A stretch of 64,000 bases of DNA from Amylibacter sp. SFDW26 (GCF_009184395.1 NZ_WEIC01000003.1:1-64000); one strand, 5' to 3'. Counted from the stretch's first letter, positions 16,513 through 26,249 are shown. Program-made: numbers and translations. Notes: generated from the letters alone by a model not told the origin.

Positions 16513-17109
16513 ATGATAAAAAGATATTTAGGACTTCTTGTATCCTTATCTCTGTTAGCATACCCAACATACTTATATGCAAGTAATGGATCAGCTTCCA
16601 CAACATCAGAGGTAGCACCAAGCTCATATTTGATTATGAACCAACCTATTGAAGACTTCTTCAAAGATCTTGCACGTGATACAGGGCAACGCGTGAAATT
16701 ATCAAACGGCGTAAGTGGTAAAATCGTAAATCGTAAATTGTCTGGCAGTGTCGTTGAAATATTGGATTCCATTTCACGTACACATGATCTGGATTGGTTT
16801 ACATACAATAACGTTTATTTTGTATCCAAAAAACGCGAAGCAACCACCCGTCTGATCCGCTTGGGCAATTTAACACTCCCAGATACAATGGCAGTATTAG
16901 AAAAGAGTAAGTTACTCTTCAATCAATATCCAATCGACGCTGTTGCAGAAAATTCTGCACTTTCCGTGACAGGCCCGCCAAAACTTTTAGCTATTATCGA
17001 AAGCGTAATTGAAGGCATTCCATCGCAATTACCTAAACCGCGAGAAAAGACCAAAACCATAATTAAAGTGCGTCGTGGTTTGGACGTTGAGAATGTTACT
17101 GTACAATAG
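16513..17109 (+). CDS. Secretin N-domain protein, RhcC1-like half of SctC
   Basis: A 198-aa protein starting at ATG 16513 (GGAG 9 nt upstream), with a Sec signal peptide cut near LYA-SNG. Residues ~38-105 match the SctC N0 domain (IEDFFKDLARDTGQRVKLS, GVSGKIVNRKLSGSVVEILD, HDLDWF) and ~113-170 an N1-like domain (DAVAENSALSVTGPPKLLAIIESVI). The frame then ends, without the ~300-residue pore-forming secretin domain of a full SctC. Rhizobial systems split the secretin into RhcC1 (N-part) and RhcC2 (pore), and this fits RhcC1. No RhcC2 candidate is in the window. Confidence 0.85.
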   Translation: MIKRYLGLLVSLSLLAYPTYLYASNGSASTTSEVAPSSYLIMNQPIEDFFKDLARDTGQRVKLSNGVSGKIVNRKLSGSVVEILDSISRTHDLDWFTYNNVYFVSKKREATTRLIRLGNLTLPDTMAVLEKSKLLFNQYPIDAVAENSALSVTGPPKLLAIIESVIEGIPSQLPKPREKTKTIIKVRRGLDVENVTVQ

Positions 17110-17251
17110 CTTTACTGCCTCAGATAATATCATATGCTTATGGATCTTAGATAAATTAGACACGGTCATAATTACACATCTTGCGTCACTCCTTAGTGAC
17201 GGAAGATGCTCGAAGAGATCGCTGCACGGTGTGTCATATGAAACACGTTAA

Positions 17252-17520
17252 GCGATCAACGGCCAAACCCGCGATTGTTCAGAATACCGCAAAGGCATCC
17301 GCGCTGAAAAGATCGACACAGGGTTCGAAACGATCCTACGCACTCTCGCGCCAAGCAAGCACATTCTGAATAATGCTTTATCGATGTTAAAGGACGCATG
17401 GGATCCGCGCGGAGACCAAGCTAAACAGGCACAGACCACGCTAAAACGGCAGTTTAAAGAGCTGGATCAGCAACAAGATAGTCTTGTTGAGCGTTTGATT
17501 GAAACCACAAGTACAAAAGT
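17252..17520 (+). pseudogene. Serine recombinase C-terminal remnant
   Basis: The frame at 17252 onwards reads RDCSEYRKGIRAEKIDTGFE, then ILRTLAPSKHILNNALSMLKDAWD and a coiled-coil segment (AKQAQTTLKRQFKELDQQQD). This matches the post-zinc-ribbon and coiled-coil part of large serine recombinases (pattern CPxYGKSIRR...EGEFE). The catalytic resolvase domain is missing, a TAA interrupts the frame at 17249-17251, and similarity fades after ~17516. It marks the junction between the T3SS block and the accessory region. Confidence 0.7.
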
Positions 17521-17687
17521 TTTGACAGCTGTTTTATTTTTGCATCACAGCAAATCATATACCAACGTCCAGTTGGCAAAATTATGTGCCCACCATTTTC
17601 CAAAATAATTGATGCTTCTTTAAGCTCAGGATTAAATTTAGAGTAGTCGATTCGATTAGAGATTGTCTTTATAAAAGGCTTTGTCAT
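17454..17687 (-). CDS. Possible hypothetical gene fragment
   Basis: A 77-codon frame. Its first ~55 residues have protein-like composition (KTISNRIDYSKFNPELKEASIILENGG), but the last third runs antisense into the serine recombinase remnant, as if a gene was truncated there. No clear ribosome site precedes the ATG. It may not be expressed. Confidence 0.25.
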   Translation of the reverse strand: MTKPFIKTISNRIDYSKFNPELKEASIILENGGHIILPTGRWYMICCDAKIKQLSKLLYLWFQSNAQQDYLVADPAL

Positions 17688-17729
17688 TATTCATTATCTA
17701 ATAGTAAAATATTGCATAAACGCGGAATT

Positions 17730-18542
17730 TCATTTTTCACGTTTTCCAACAATAACTTGATAAGTAGTGCTACAATCAAAAATTCCTTCAGCATTTAATC
17801 TTAAAAGCTTGTTCTCCAGTGCTTTTTTAAATGCGTCAAGTTGGCTACCTAAGCGCGCAGGAGAAGCATATGACATACTCAACTGCAAGCCGATAATTTG
17901 ATCGATTGATAATCTAGTGATAAAATTGAATTCGCGTTCAGTAATATTAGAAAAAACAGACTTTGCGAGTATATCTTCATGCTTTTCCTTGGGGTGCGTA
18001 TACGTACCTCTACCAGCACGCCGTTTTACCCCCATAAACTCTTGTATAGTTTCTTTAACAATTTTATTCCATTCATTTGTATCCCCTTCTTTCCAAGCGC
18101 TAAAGCCACCACTCAGTATGATAATAGCTCCAGACTCATTTAAAATTGAATTAAGCTGGTCTAATACTTCGGAACGCTCCATCCAATGAAAACTTGCGCC
18201 CATCACGCAAAGATCAATATTTGAAAACCCGTGTGATCTTAAAGTTTTATCACTACCTAATATCCAGTTTATCCCTGCTTGTTGTTCCTTATGTTCAGCC
18301 TTTAAACCTTCACATAGCATTTCAGGATCAGGATCAATTGCAAAAACCTTCGCTCCGGCTCTAGAAATAGGGCGTGCCAAATGTCCGGTTCCACAACCCA
18401 AATCAATTATATTCATAGTATTACAAATATTAAAATTTCTTATTAAAAAACCAAGTACTTCGTGCGAATACCCCAAACGGTATTTTTCATAATATTTAGC
18501 CGTGCTTTCAAATAAGCTTTTAGAGGGTTTATGATTATTCAT
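17730..18542 (-). CDS. SAM-dependent class I methyltransferase
   Basis: A 270-aa protein with the Rossmann motif I MNIIDLGCGTGHLA (residues ~43-56), motif II acidic turn VFAIDPDPEML, and FHWMERSEVLDQLNSIL, as in UbiE/TAM-like small-molecule methyltransferases. The substrate cannot be told. The base composition is AT-rich. It is followed upstream by an unknown gene pair (18561-19859) in the same direction and is probably in the same operon. Confidence 0.9.
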   Translation of the reverse strand: MNNHKPSKSLFESTAKYYEKYRLGYSHEVLGFLIRNFNICNTMNIIDLGCGTGHLARPISRAGAKVFAIDPDPEMLCEGLKAEHKEQQAGINWILGSDKTLRSHGFSNIDLCVMGASFHWMERSEVLDQLNSILNESGAIIILSGGFSAWKEGDTNEWNKIVKETIQEFMGVKRRAGRGTYTHPKEKHEDILAKSVFSNITEREFNFITRLSIDQIIGLQLSMSYASPARLGSQLDAFKKALENKLLRLNAEGIFDCSTTYQVIVGKREK

Positions 18543-18560
18543 ATTATTATATCATCCGCT

Positions 18561-18755
18561 TTATAATTTTAGTAAACTACCATCAATATTATCAAAATTT
18601 CGAGTAAGCAAATCTACAAAAACATCTAATTCTTCACTAACGTCTTCACTAGTTAAATTCTCATTCCTGAATCTATAGCCAATATCTGTAGCGAAGATAG
18701 AAAGCTTTCGGAGTTTTTTATATGTTTTAGACCAATACGAATGTGTTTTGTTCAA
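18561..18755 (-). CDS. Small hypothetical protein, 64 aa
   Basis: A frame starting at TTG 18755 and ending 18 nt before the methyltransferase start. It has an acidic C-terminal half (LTSEDVSEELDVFVDLL) and basic N-terminal half (YWSKTYKKLRKL). The start is not backed by a clear ribosome site. Position between two same-strand genes makes it plausible. Function is unknown. Confidence 0.4.
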   Translation of the reverse strand: MNKTHSYWSKTYKKLRKLSIFATDIGYRFRNENLTSEDVSEELDVFVDLLTRNFDNIDGSLLKL

Positions 18756-18782
18756 TCTTTTTTCATCAAAATAAGTACCATT

Positions 18783-19859
18783 CTAAGTACCATTCAAAGA
18801 GACACGTGGGTTTCTCGTGATAAACTGATCTGAAGATGGTAAAATATAAGTCCCCCAATTTAAAGATTTATCTGTTACCATAAATAATATAGGATTTAAA
18901 AAAGTATCGTTATATTTATATTGACCAAAATCGTATAAAACATTTTTAGTAGTTCTACTCGAGGTAAGCTTGCCAAGCTGAATATTAGGGACATCAATCA
19001 ATGTCACTCCATTCTTTAATTCAATTCCAAGATTTGAGCTGAATGTATTGTAATCAATTGTCCCTAAGTTGTTAAATCCGTGTTTTATAATTAAATTACC
19101 GTTATCACGCTCCAATTCTAGCTGGCTAATTCTACAAGAAGATGTAATTCCAAACTGTCTCAAGAAAAACTCTACTTTCATGCTTAAATCAGTACGTTCA
19201 TGATTACTCGGAAATATATCCATGTTCCCATTTTCTCGTTCATGAGCTTGTCTTGCCAAGCAAACGGACGGTAACAACGAACCATCAACGGAAAGGCAAT
19301 CAAAACCTAAATCTATTATTGCATAGGTACGAACACAATCAATATTAGAACTAGTAAGATTAAATACCTTGCTTAATACTCGTTCAAAAATCAACTCAAC
19401 AATGCCACCATTGATATTAAGCACCCCAGAACTGTCATAGTTCAACTCGGGTATTTTATCTGGGGCAACACCAATTCCTTTAATATCAATGAATGTTGGC
19501 TCTGTAACATTCTCATCTACTTCCACTATTGCAGCGCGCCCATATCTTAATGGCCTGTACCCAATTTTTTCTTCACCCTTTAACTTTACTCTTTTATTTA
19601 CAGCATTATTTACAGATTGGGCTTGGGATATCCATCCGCAATTTTTGATAACCCATTTTTGTAATCCAAAATAATCTAAATTAGACAAAAACGGGAAATC
19701 ATTAACAAGTAATTTTTCGTCCATCCAAATTACTTTACAATCTGCAGGAGCAACTAAGATTTCGGCCCCAATTATATCTTGGGAAAATATTTTTTTTACA
19801 TTTTCCACTTTATTTGTATCTACAATACTTCTTTCAAGGTTAGGAGCTGTGCCGTTCAT
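18783..19859 (-). CDS. Unknown 358-aa protein
   Basis: A soluble protein without a signal or membrane segment. The segment RYGRAAIVEVDE...FIDIKGIGVAP (~105-135), then a helix (IVELIFERVL) and SNIDCVRTYAIIDLGFD, is arranged somewhat like the nucleotide-binding part of SelO/YdiU pseudokinase AMPylases (GDGRA...KGxGxTP...ExLxSEAM...TTRALxxV). The catalytic residues are not clear, so this is only a hint. It is probably first in an operon with the 64-aa frame and the methyltransferase. Confidence 0.75.
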   Translation of the reverse strand: MNGTAPNLERSIVDTNKVENVKKIFSQDIIGAEILVAPADCKVIWMDEKLLVNDFPFLSNLDYFGLQKWVIKNCGWISQAQSVNNAVNKRVKLKGEEKIGYRPLRYGRAAIVEVDENVTEPTFIDIKGIGVAPDKIPELNYDSSGVLNINGGIVELIFERVLSKVFNLTSSNIDCVRTYAIIDLGFDCLSVDGSLLPSVCLARQAHERENGNMDIFPSNHERTDLSMKVEFFLRQFGITSSCRISQLELERDNGNLIIKHGFNNLGTIDYNTFSSNLGIELKNGVTLIDVPNIQLGKLTSSRTTKNVLYDFGQYKYNDTFLNPILFMVTDKSLNWGTYILPSSDQFITRNPRVSLNGT

Positions 19860-20640
19860 AAAGCCTCTCCAAAGATAAGTATTCTATTTAAAACAAGCTT
19901 AAATAGCGTCTTTCTCGATACTGCACTTGTTACAAAAATATACTTTATCCTAATAAACATTATCTTCTTGCTATTTAACATTATTTTAAAATACTTTGAT
20001 TGAATTTCAATACAAACTCCAGATTATTAGGCACTTATTCTACCATATATTTTTCTTAATTTATAGGCGTGTCCAGCTACTATTCAAACATTCAATTCTA
20101 CTCCGCAAGCGCTGACGTTAGGCGTCGAAAAGTTTCATCGTAAGTTTTCTGGGCTGTAGCTTTCATTTTTACTTAGTTTTTCTCGAGAAAGTCCGTCAGC
20201 AAAGTCGAGTCCCCCACACGAGTTAACTAATCTGATCCACATGTATCGATTACAGTAAAGTGATTACATTTCAAGCATGTAGTTTTAATTTGGGGCTGCC
20301 TTCCGTAATAAATAGTCCGTATTCTGTCCAGCCTTTATCGCAGAAGGGCTTTTCACGCACGAAAAGTGGTTAAATTATCTCGTTATGTACCACACATTCC
20401 AATAGCTAATCTTATTTCCACCACTGGTTTGTAGGCGTTTAATGTACGAGTAAAGCTTATATCTGAACGCGAAGGTTTTGAGACTTACAGTATTCAGACA
20501 ATTGTAATTCTAGTTTTATCGCGGCATACTTTAAAAATTGTTTTTCTGATAGTTGGGCAAATACTAATAAGAGATAGGTTACAACTGAATCCATCTATTG
20601 TGGTGGCCTTGAAGATCAGAATTATATCGGGGATAAATAT
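19860..20640. other. 780-base region without a supportable gene
   Basis: It lies between two divergent genes. Short protein-like scraps exist on the minus strand, for example ~20280-20360 reading REKPFCDKGWTEYGLF, but they are broken by stops and lack start signals, so they look like decayed coding DNA. The promoter of the LuxR-type gene must lie near the right end. No repeat or RNA gene was recognised. Confidence 0.5.
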
Positions 20641-21765
20641 TTGGATAATGATTACCAAAAAGTGGTTTCAGCGCTTTTAGATACAATTGGAGATGATACT
20701 AAATGGCACAAAGCTCTTGAACTCATTTGCGAGTATACTGGTTCAAAGAAAGCAATTATTGCGCTTAGAAATACAAAAACGGCAGAACTTATAATTCCCA
20801 CAAAAGTTCAAGAAGATCACAACAGCCCATTGCTTTTTGGTTTTTCAGATGAATCCATCGAAGAGTACATTTCACAGTATTACGAAGTCGACCCTTGGAC
20901 ACACTATGAGCGTGTTTATCGCCCATACTACCCCTATATTCTTTCAAAGTTTATTTCAAAAACTGAACTACAACAATCAACGTTTTGGAATTGGTTGAAA
21001 CCACAAAAAATCACTGATAGTCTGGTATATGAAATTGGGAACGATAAACTCACTTGGGTTGCAATTAATCTTTATTTTGATAACGCAAGCATTGATCCGA
21101 GTAAAGTAATTACAAAATTTCAACAACTAATGGAGCCACTGAAGAAGGCGTGGCTAATAGGAAGAAGCGTTCATCTAGCTAAACGAAACCCCACTGGAAC
21201 CACCTCGCTGATCGAAATTATCCCAAATCCAGCGGTTGCTATAGACGAGCGTCATATTGTAATTGATTTCAATAATGAAGCCCTAAGATTAAAGCGCGAA
21301 TCCATCATCTTAAATTTAGAAAGAGGGGCCAAATTAGGGATAAATTCTGCGCGCGTTGCAACTTCAAACCCAGAAATGAATTGTTTTTTTGAGGATAACC
21401 ACGAAGATTTCGACACTCAAGAAATTGAATACATTGCTTACTTAGACCATAAAAGTGAATTTGAAGAACTAGTGGGTATTAATCATGCGCGCGCTCTTAT
21501 AATTTTTACACCCAAAATACTTCGCGAAAGAAATGAAGAAATTCAAATTTGGGAAAACGAGCAACTAACAGTTCAAGAAAAAGCCTTGGTACGGTTTGTA
21601 GCAGAAGGCGGTAGATTGCTAGATTTTCAACATGCGCACGGAATATCAAAACCACGTAGCGCACAAATTTCTAAATCTGTTCGAAAGAAGCTAAATTTAA
21701 AAGTATTGAGCGATATCCACCTTCAACATCAAATTAAAGTATCCAAAAACTATACCCAGGTATAG
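20641..21765 (+). CDS. LuxR-type transcriptional regulator (solo), TTG start
   Basis: A 374-aa protein. The C-terminal ~55 residues form a divergent LuxR-type HTH (LTVQEKALVRFVAEGGRLLDFQ ... SAQISKSVRKKLNL). The N-terminal part looks GAF/PAS-like and aromatic-rich (YYEVDPWTHYERVYRPYYPYI), as in autoinducer-binding or stress LuxR proteins. TTG 20641 is preceded by GGGGA with 7-nt spacing. The usual TVExHxxNI is replaced by SAQISKSVRKKL, so DNA recognition is atypical. It reads towards the operon at 22101-25068 and may control it. Confidence 0.8.
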   Translation: MDNDYQKVVSALLDTIGDDTKWHKALELICEYTGSKKAIIALRNTKTAELIIPTKVQEDHNSPLLFGFSDESIEEYISQYYEVDPWTHYERVYRPYYPYILSKFISKTELQQSTFWNWLKPQKITDSLVYEIGNDKLTWVAINLYFDNASIDPSKVITKFQQLMEPLKKAWLIGRSVHLAKRNPTGTTSLIEIIPNPAVAIDERHIVIDFNNEALRLKRESIILNLERGAKLGINSARVATSNPEMNCFFEDNHEDFDTQEIEYIAYLDHKSEFEELVGINHARALIIFTPKILRERNEEIQIWENEQLTVQEKALVRFVAEGGRLLDFQHAHGISKPRSAQISKSVRKKLNLKVLSDIHLQHQIKVSKNYTQV

Positions 21766-22100
21766 TCGACAGCAAGTTAAAATATCGATTACCTCAATGG
21801 TTGAATAGTACTGAGGTTTGTCAAGTGATCAATGATTTCAATAATAGTAAATTTGTGCATATCAAGTTGGCTTCATGGCCAAATTTGACTAGTCTTCTAT
21901 ATGCGCCAAGATCTCTGAAATGTACTAGATTTCAAAAATCATGCCCTCTCAGGCTCAAAATACTCTGTGCATTATGTAAGCAATTTACCGCCATTACTTT
22001 CTATGCCGTTTGGAATTTTTTGGGCTTCTCGATGCCTCAAAGTAAACCCATGCAAAGCTAGATTCGCCCATCAGGTTGAACGAATGAAGGAAAGAAACAT
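21766..22100. other. 335-base gap before the membrane/GTPase operon
   Basis: An 86-codon frame here has no ribosome site or coding character. The region presumably holds the promoter of the three-gene operon; GAAGGAAAG at 22085-22093 is the ribosome site for the gene at 22101. Confidence 0.4.
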
Positions 22101-23111
22101 ATGCTTATCGTTAGAGTAATTTATTATTGTATTGTATTCATTTGCATTGGGATTAGTGCGTACCTCACTTACTTTGGGTTTCTGTCGACATTCCATGAGC
22201 TAACACTCCCATTTACAGCTGTTATTGCACTTGGTTTACTCGGTGCGGATTATCTAATCCAAAAATATAGAGAAAATGGGCAATCACTTCGCCCAGCCTT
22301 CGTGCTATTTTCAATAGCAGCTTTTTTCAGCTTGCTCAGCAATTTCAACTTCCTATACACAAACTTCATGCGATCGGATGTCGCGGCAATAGCCTTACGA
22401 GAACAGTTTGATAACTTTCGTGATGATTTAACTTCGACAAAGGGAGCCCTCCTAGACTTAAAATCAGTCAAGGATGAAAGTAGCCGTCGAGACATAATAG
22501 TCGCCGAACTTAAAAATATGAAAAAACAGATGGATGATCCAAATCGATCTGGATGTGGGGCCCTATGTCGTGACCACATAAAAAACATTAACGGTCAACT
22601 AACAGTTTCTCCAACGAACCTTGCAATTCCCAGCTTAAACAGTAGTGCAACAGCGCGAGATAAATTCTATGAAACCTATTCTGGGTTAGTCTTTTCAGCA
22701 ATGGACGCGGAACCATCTGCTGATGAATATGTCCGAGTAAGGCTTATTAACGATAAAATTGATCGAGCATTAACCGAATTCTCGTCTCCAGAAGTTGCTA
22801 TTCAGAGTAACAAGGGACTAGACGTGTTAGGAGAACTATCTGAGATTAGCCTAGAAATTGAACGCTCGGCTAATTCCATATTACCAGAGGATAAATCGGC
22901 GGCTCATACCTTCATCAACCCTGGATTGGGTCGCCTCGGAGAAATTGTTTATAGCTTGCAAAATGGGTTTATTGATCGCCCTAATCTCAGCGCAACCATA
23001 CTATCAATAATTGCATCATTGGTGGTCGATATCTTTCCAGTCTTATTTGCCTTAATTGCTTTGCGCCCGGGCATTTTACGCGAAAAAACTGAAATTGATG
23101 ATCTTCTCTAA
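22101..23111 (+). CDS. Membrane protein of a three-gene GTPase operon
   Basis: A 336-aa protein with membrane segments at ~5-25, ~33-53, ~70-90 and a C-terminal one at ~300-325 (LSIIASLVVDIFPVLFALIAL). A ~200-residue, mostly helical soluble region (~95-295) lies between. It carries a Cys cluster (SGCGALCRDH). Good ribosome site (GAAGGAAAG). The next gene starts 17 nt downstream, so the two are co-transcribed. I do not recognise the family; topology suggests a membrane anchor or effector for the neighbouring P-loop protein. Confidence 0.85.
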   Translation: MLIVRVIYYCIVFICIGISAYLTYFGFLSTFHELTLPFTAVIALGLLGADYLIQKYRENGQSLRPAFVLFSIAAFFSLLSNFNFLYTNFMRSDVAAIALREQFDNFRDDLTSTKGALLDLKSVKDESSRRDIIVAELKNMKKQMDDPNRSGCGALCRDHIKNINGQLTVSPTNLAIPSLNSSATARDKFYETYSGLVFSAMDAEPSADEYVRVRLINDKIDRALTEFSSPEVAIQSNKGLDVLGELSEISLEIERSANSILPEDKSAAHTFINPGLGRLGEIVYSLQNGFIDRPNLSATILSIIASLVVDIFPVLFALIALRPGILREKTEIDDLL

Positions 23112-23128
23112 ACATTAAGGGCAAAGTA

Positions 23129-24154
23129 ATGACCAATAAAAAAAATAGTGGCTTCGGAGAGTCTGCTCAAAAATTCAAAAGAAACGACGATCCGTTCGCA
23201 AAAACGCATGATATCGAACCGCGTAGCAGTCTTCTAGACACTTCTCAAGATGGTTTTGAAGATACCTTTACGCCAACAGAAGCTAAAGAAGCAGCGGGAA
23301 ATTTCATAGTCACCGTCGGGCGAGCAAAGTCTGGAAAATCAACCTTTCACTCCACATTATTTCGTTACATCGAAACTTCAGGCTTGTTCGAATACAAACT
23401 GTTGGCGGATCCAAAAGATCTCTCGATGATGCGCCGAATGAGTATCTGGCGTGAAAACTGGATGGAGCGTACAAATTTGACAGCAACACCAACAAGAGAA
23501 CGAGACATTCACAAAATCTCATATCAAACGTCTTCTGTAAAAGGACCCAAAGTTCCTTTCGGATTTAATATCGTAGAAATCTCTGGTGAGCTTCTTGAAG
23601 TATTGGATGGCACAAACGGAGAAATAAAAATTCCTGCCACCATCCATAACCTTTTGGACAATCAAGATGTTAAAATTACTCTTATTCTAATGATCGACCC
23701 CGAAACTCCGCGAAATGACTTGTTATTCAAAAACTTAATAAACTATATAGCCGTACATTTTCCAATTCTAGCCCAAAACTTACCAACCGTAGTGCTGATC
23801 CCTAAGCCACTATTAGCATTGGAGCACTTACAAAAAGTGGATCAATCTGGAAAATATGATGGGCTGACCAGCTTGAGTGGTTCTTCGAAGGTCGACTTTC
23901 TAAAAAGTGTTTCCCCAGGAGTATTATCACATTTAAGAACCCTCCCAAAAAAGAACAAACTGTTAATGCCACTCTATGTAGGGCAGTTTTCTGAACGACC
24001 CGACAGTGAAGGTGACGGTATAGAAGAATATTTAGTCGCGCCAAATTTCGAGGATATCAAAATTGTATTTAATTGGCTCCACAAAAAATACACTGGTCGA
24101 AATCCCGGCGAAACTTGGCTTGGAAACGTAATCAAAAACTTAGATGCGCCATGA
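23129..24154 (+). CDS. P-loop GTPase-like protein (DO-GTPase-like)
   Basis: A 341-aa protein. Walker A/G1 GRAKSGKST is at residues 64-72, preceded by a hydrophobic strand. A G3-like FNIVEISGE lies near 148-156, and a strand LILMIDPETPRND near 190-203. The SGE after an acidic strand resembles the double-GTPase (DO-GTPase) families found in predicted bacterial conflict systems. The N-terminal 55 residues are polar and likely disordered. Its stop overlaps the next start (ATGA), so stoichiometric co-expression is likely. Confidence 0.75.
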   Translation: MTNKKNSGFGESAQKFKRNDDPFAKTHDIEPRSSLLDTSQDGFEDTFTPTEAKEAAGNFIVTVGRAKSGKSTFHSTLFRYIETSGLFEYKLLADPKDLSMMRRMSIWRENWMERTNLTATPTRERDIHKISYQTSSVKGPKVPFGFNIVEISGELLEVLDGTNGEIKIPATIHNLLDNQDVKITLILMIDPETPRNDLLFKNLINYIAVHFPILAQNLPTVVLIPKPLLALEHLQKVDQSGKYDGLTSLSGSSKVDFLKSVSPGVLSHLRTLPKKNKLLMPLYVGQFSERPDSEGDGIEEYLVAPNFEDIKIVFNWLHKKYTGRNPGETWLGNVIKNLDAP

Positions 24155-25068
24155 AACATTCAGAAAACGTATTGGGAAATTTCTGTTTTGTTCAATTCAA
24201 AGGCCTTAAGCTAGAAGGAGATGGTTATGCTTCTGGATTGTCAGCGTCACCAGTTGGCCCACTTGAGTTTCGCGATTCAAAAGGAGTAGGGTATTTACCT
24301 GTCAATTCGTCTCCCAGTCTTTTTTTGCGGCGAGTTTCTGTAAATGGAAAAATCGCACTTCTTTGTGGATTTATAAATCGGATAAATATTGAAGGGCGCG
24401 CTGGAGGAACAATAGGGGCTGGTCAACTTTGTATGTCTGAAAATTTGGAAACATTGTTCCTACCAGATCACACCTTAGATTTTTATGAGGAATTCCATGA
24501 ATATGTCTCCTGTAACTTAAGCGAAAGTCGCGAAATAGAAAATATTGGATATCTATCGCCAGATCGCAGCAAAATGTATGATATAGAAGCGGTACATCAA
24601 GGACGATCATTTGTTGTCAATCCTCCGGAAAAAGGAGACAATCTGTTACGTTTATCAATCGAGATGTTGGACACGATTTCCGATAAATTTGATACGATCA
24701 TAATAGGGATGAAAAGTGACAATAGATATTCACAATTGTCCTATGATCTCATTTCAACGCTTCAATTCGAAAAAAACAACTCAGATAGACTCCATCCAAA
24801 TGAATTGGAAAGTGAATTTTTAGAATACACTTCCGAAAGTTTGAGACGTTTTGAAAAGCGAGAACCACATTTAAAATATCCCAGACCAGCGGAAACGAAC
24901 CCAGAGGCCGAGGATTATATTATTGCATTAATCGACTTTTATTTATCGAATAAATTTCCAGATCTTTACAAATCACGTGAGCAAAAATCATCTAAGGTAG
25001 TCAACAAAGCAGGCGATTTCATCGAAGGTTCAATCTTCAAGAAAAATCCCTTTAAAGGTAAGTGGTAG
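24151..25068 (+). CDS. GTPase-associated unknown protein
   Basis: A 305-aa soluble protein starting at ATG 24151, overlapping the upstream stop as ATGA. The N-terminal ~100 residues look beta-rich (FCFVQFKGLKLEGDGYASGLSASP); later parts are acidic and helical. Layout and position fit the GTPase-associated partner proteins encoded with DO-GTPases, but no motif proves this. The IS3 element is inserted 4 nt past its TAG stop, so any further operon genes would have been cut off. Confidence 0.75.
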   Translation: MKHSENVLGNFCFVQFKGLKLEGDGYASGLSASPVGPLEFRDSKGVGYLPVNSSPSLFLRRVSVNGKIALLCGFINRINIEGRAGGTIGAGQLCMSENLETLFLPDHTLDFYEEFHEYVSCNLSESREIENIGYLSPDRSKMYDIEAVHQGRSFVVNPPEKGDNLLRLSIEMLDTISDKFDTIIIGMKSDNRYSQLSYDLISTLQFEKNNSDRLHPNELESEFLEYTSESLRRFEKREPHLKYPRPAETNPEAEDYIIALIDFYLSNKFPDLYKSREQKSSKVVNKAGDFIEGSIFKKNPFKGKW

Positions 25069-25141
25069 TAGTTGACCTGCTCCCCATTGAGTCCGCTAAT
25101 TTGGGTTAGCTCTGTTCAGGTTTTGGTCTTCCTTTGACCAG

Positions 25142-26023
25142 CTAGCATATTCTGCTGGCGTCATGCCAGCGAGGCTTGTGTGTGCGGTGGTGATTGAAGT
25201 CCGTCCGCCAGGCGGCAACCTGGTCACGTGCATGACGCAGGTTGTCGAACAGGTGCTCGTTCAGACATTCATCCCGCATCCTCCCGTTGAAGCTTTCCAC
25301 AAACCCATTTTGCATCATTGCCCGGCAGGGTTTTGGCAAAGCCAAAATCCCGAGAGGGGGCTTCCCCGGCGCGATGTAGTGCCAGTCAACCTTTCGGTCA
25401 TCCTGCCATTTCAGGATCGCATTCGAAGTTAGTTCTGTGCCGTTATCGCTGACCTCCATGCAGGGGTAGCCGCGCATCTCAGCAATACGGTCCAGCTCAC
25501 GACCCACACGGTCACCTGAGAGTGATGTGTCGACCACGGCAGCCAAACATTCGCGACTGAAGTCGTCGATCACGTTCAGAATGCGGAACCGGCGACCGCA
25601 GGACAGGCTGTCGGACACAAAGTCGAGCGACCACCGTTGGTTTGGCCCCTGCGGGATCGCCATGGGGGCTCTGGTGCCGGCGGCGCGCTTGCGACCGCCG
25701 CGTTTACGAACGGTTAACCCTTCTTCGCGGTAGATCCGGTACAGCTTTTTCCAATTGACCTGCCAGCCTTCGCGTTTGAGCAAGATATGAAGGCGACGAT
25801 ATCCAAACCGCCGCCTCTCGGACGACAGATCCTTCAGCCGCCCACGCAGCTCGGTGTCCTCAGGTCGCTTCGGCGCGCGCCGATAAACACGCGGGTCGAT
25901 CCCAGCCAAAGCGCACGCACGCTTCTGATTGTATCGCTTCTCTGTCATGGCCCAGGTCACCGCGCTTCTGCGTGAACCGGGCCTCAAAAGTTTTTCCCAA
26001 CATCTCTTTGAGCGTTGAGACAT
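25142..26023 (-). pseudogene. IS3-family transposase OrfB, broken
   Basis: An integrase-fold DDE transposase: D in SLDFVSD, D in [10 protein letters not shown] in [12 protein letters not shown]. An insertion of about 15 residues ([14 protein letters not shown]) separates HYIAPGKP from the normal MQNGFVESF, and the C-terminus shifts frame at HHRTH; the expected [12 protein letters not shown] continues in another frame. Together with the stop in orfA, the element cannot transpose by itself. Confidence 0.9.
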
Positions 26024-26063
26024 CCATCATCTGTTCCGCCAGGAGTTTCTTCAGTTTGGCATT

Positions 26064-26249
26064 CTAAGCTTCCAGCGCTTTCAACTTCTTCGCGTCGGAC
26101 ACCTCCATGCCGCCATACTTGGATCGCCATTTATAAAACGTCGCATCACTGACGCCATACTTGCGGCAAAGCTCCTTCGCGCCAAGCCCAGCCTGATGCT
26201 CCTTCAATATCCCGATTATCTGCTCTTCGCTGAAACGGCTTCTCTTCAT
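26064..26249 (-). pseudogene. IS3-family transposase OrfA, truncated by a stop
   Basis: HTH protein of IS3 type (FSEEQIIGILKEHQAGLGAKELCRKYGVSDATFYKWRSKYGG). A TAG follows LKALEA where the family has Glu, and the expected leucine-zipper sequence [14 protein letters not shown] continues in the same frame after it. This is a nonsense mutation that removes the coiled coil and the programmed frameshift region. Confidence 0.9.
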
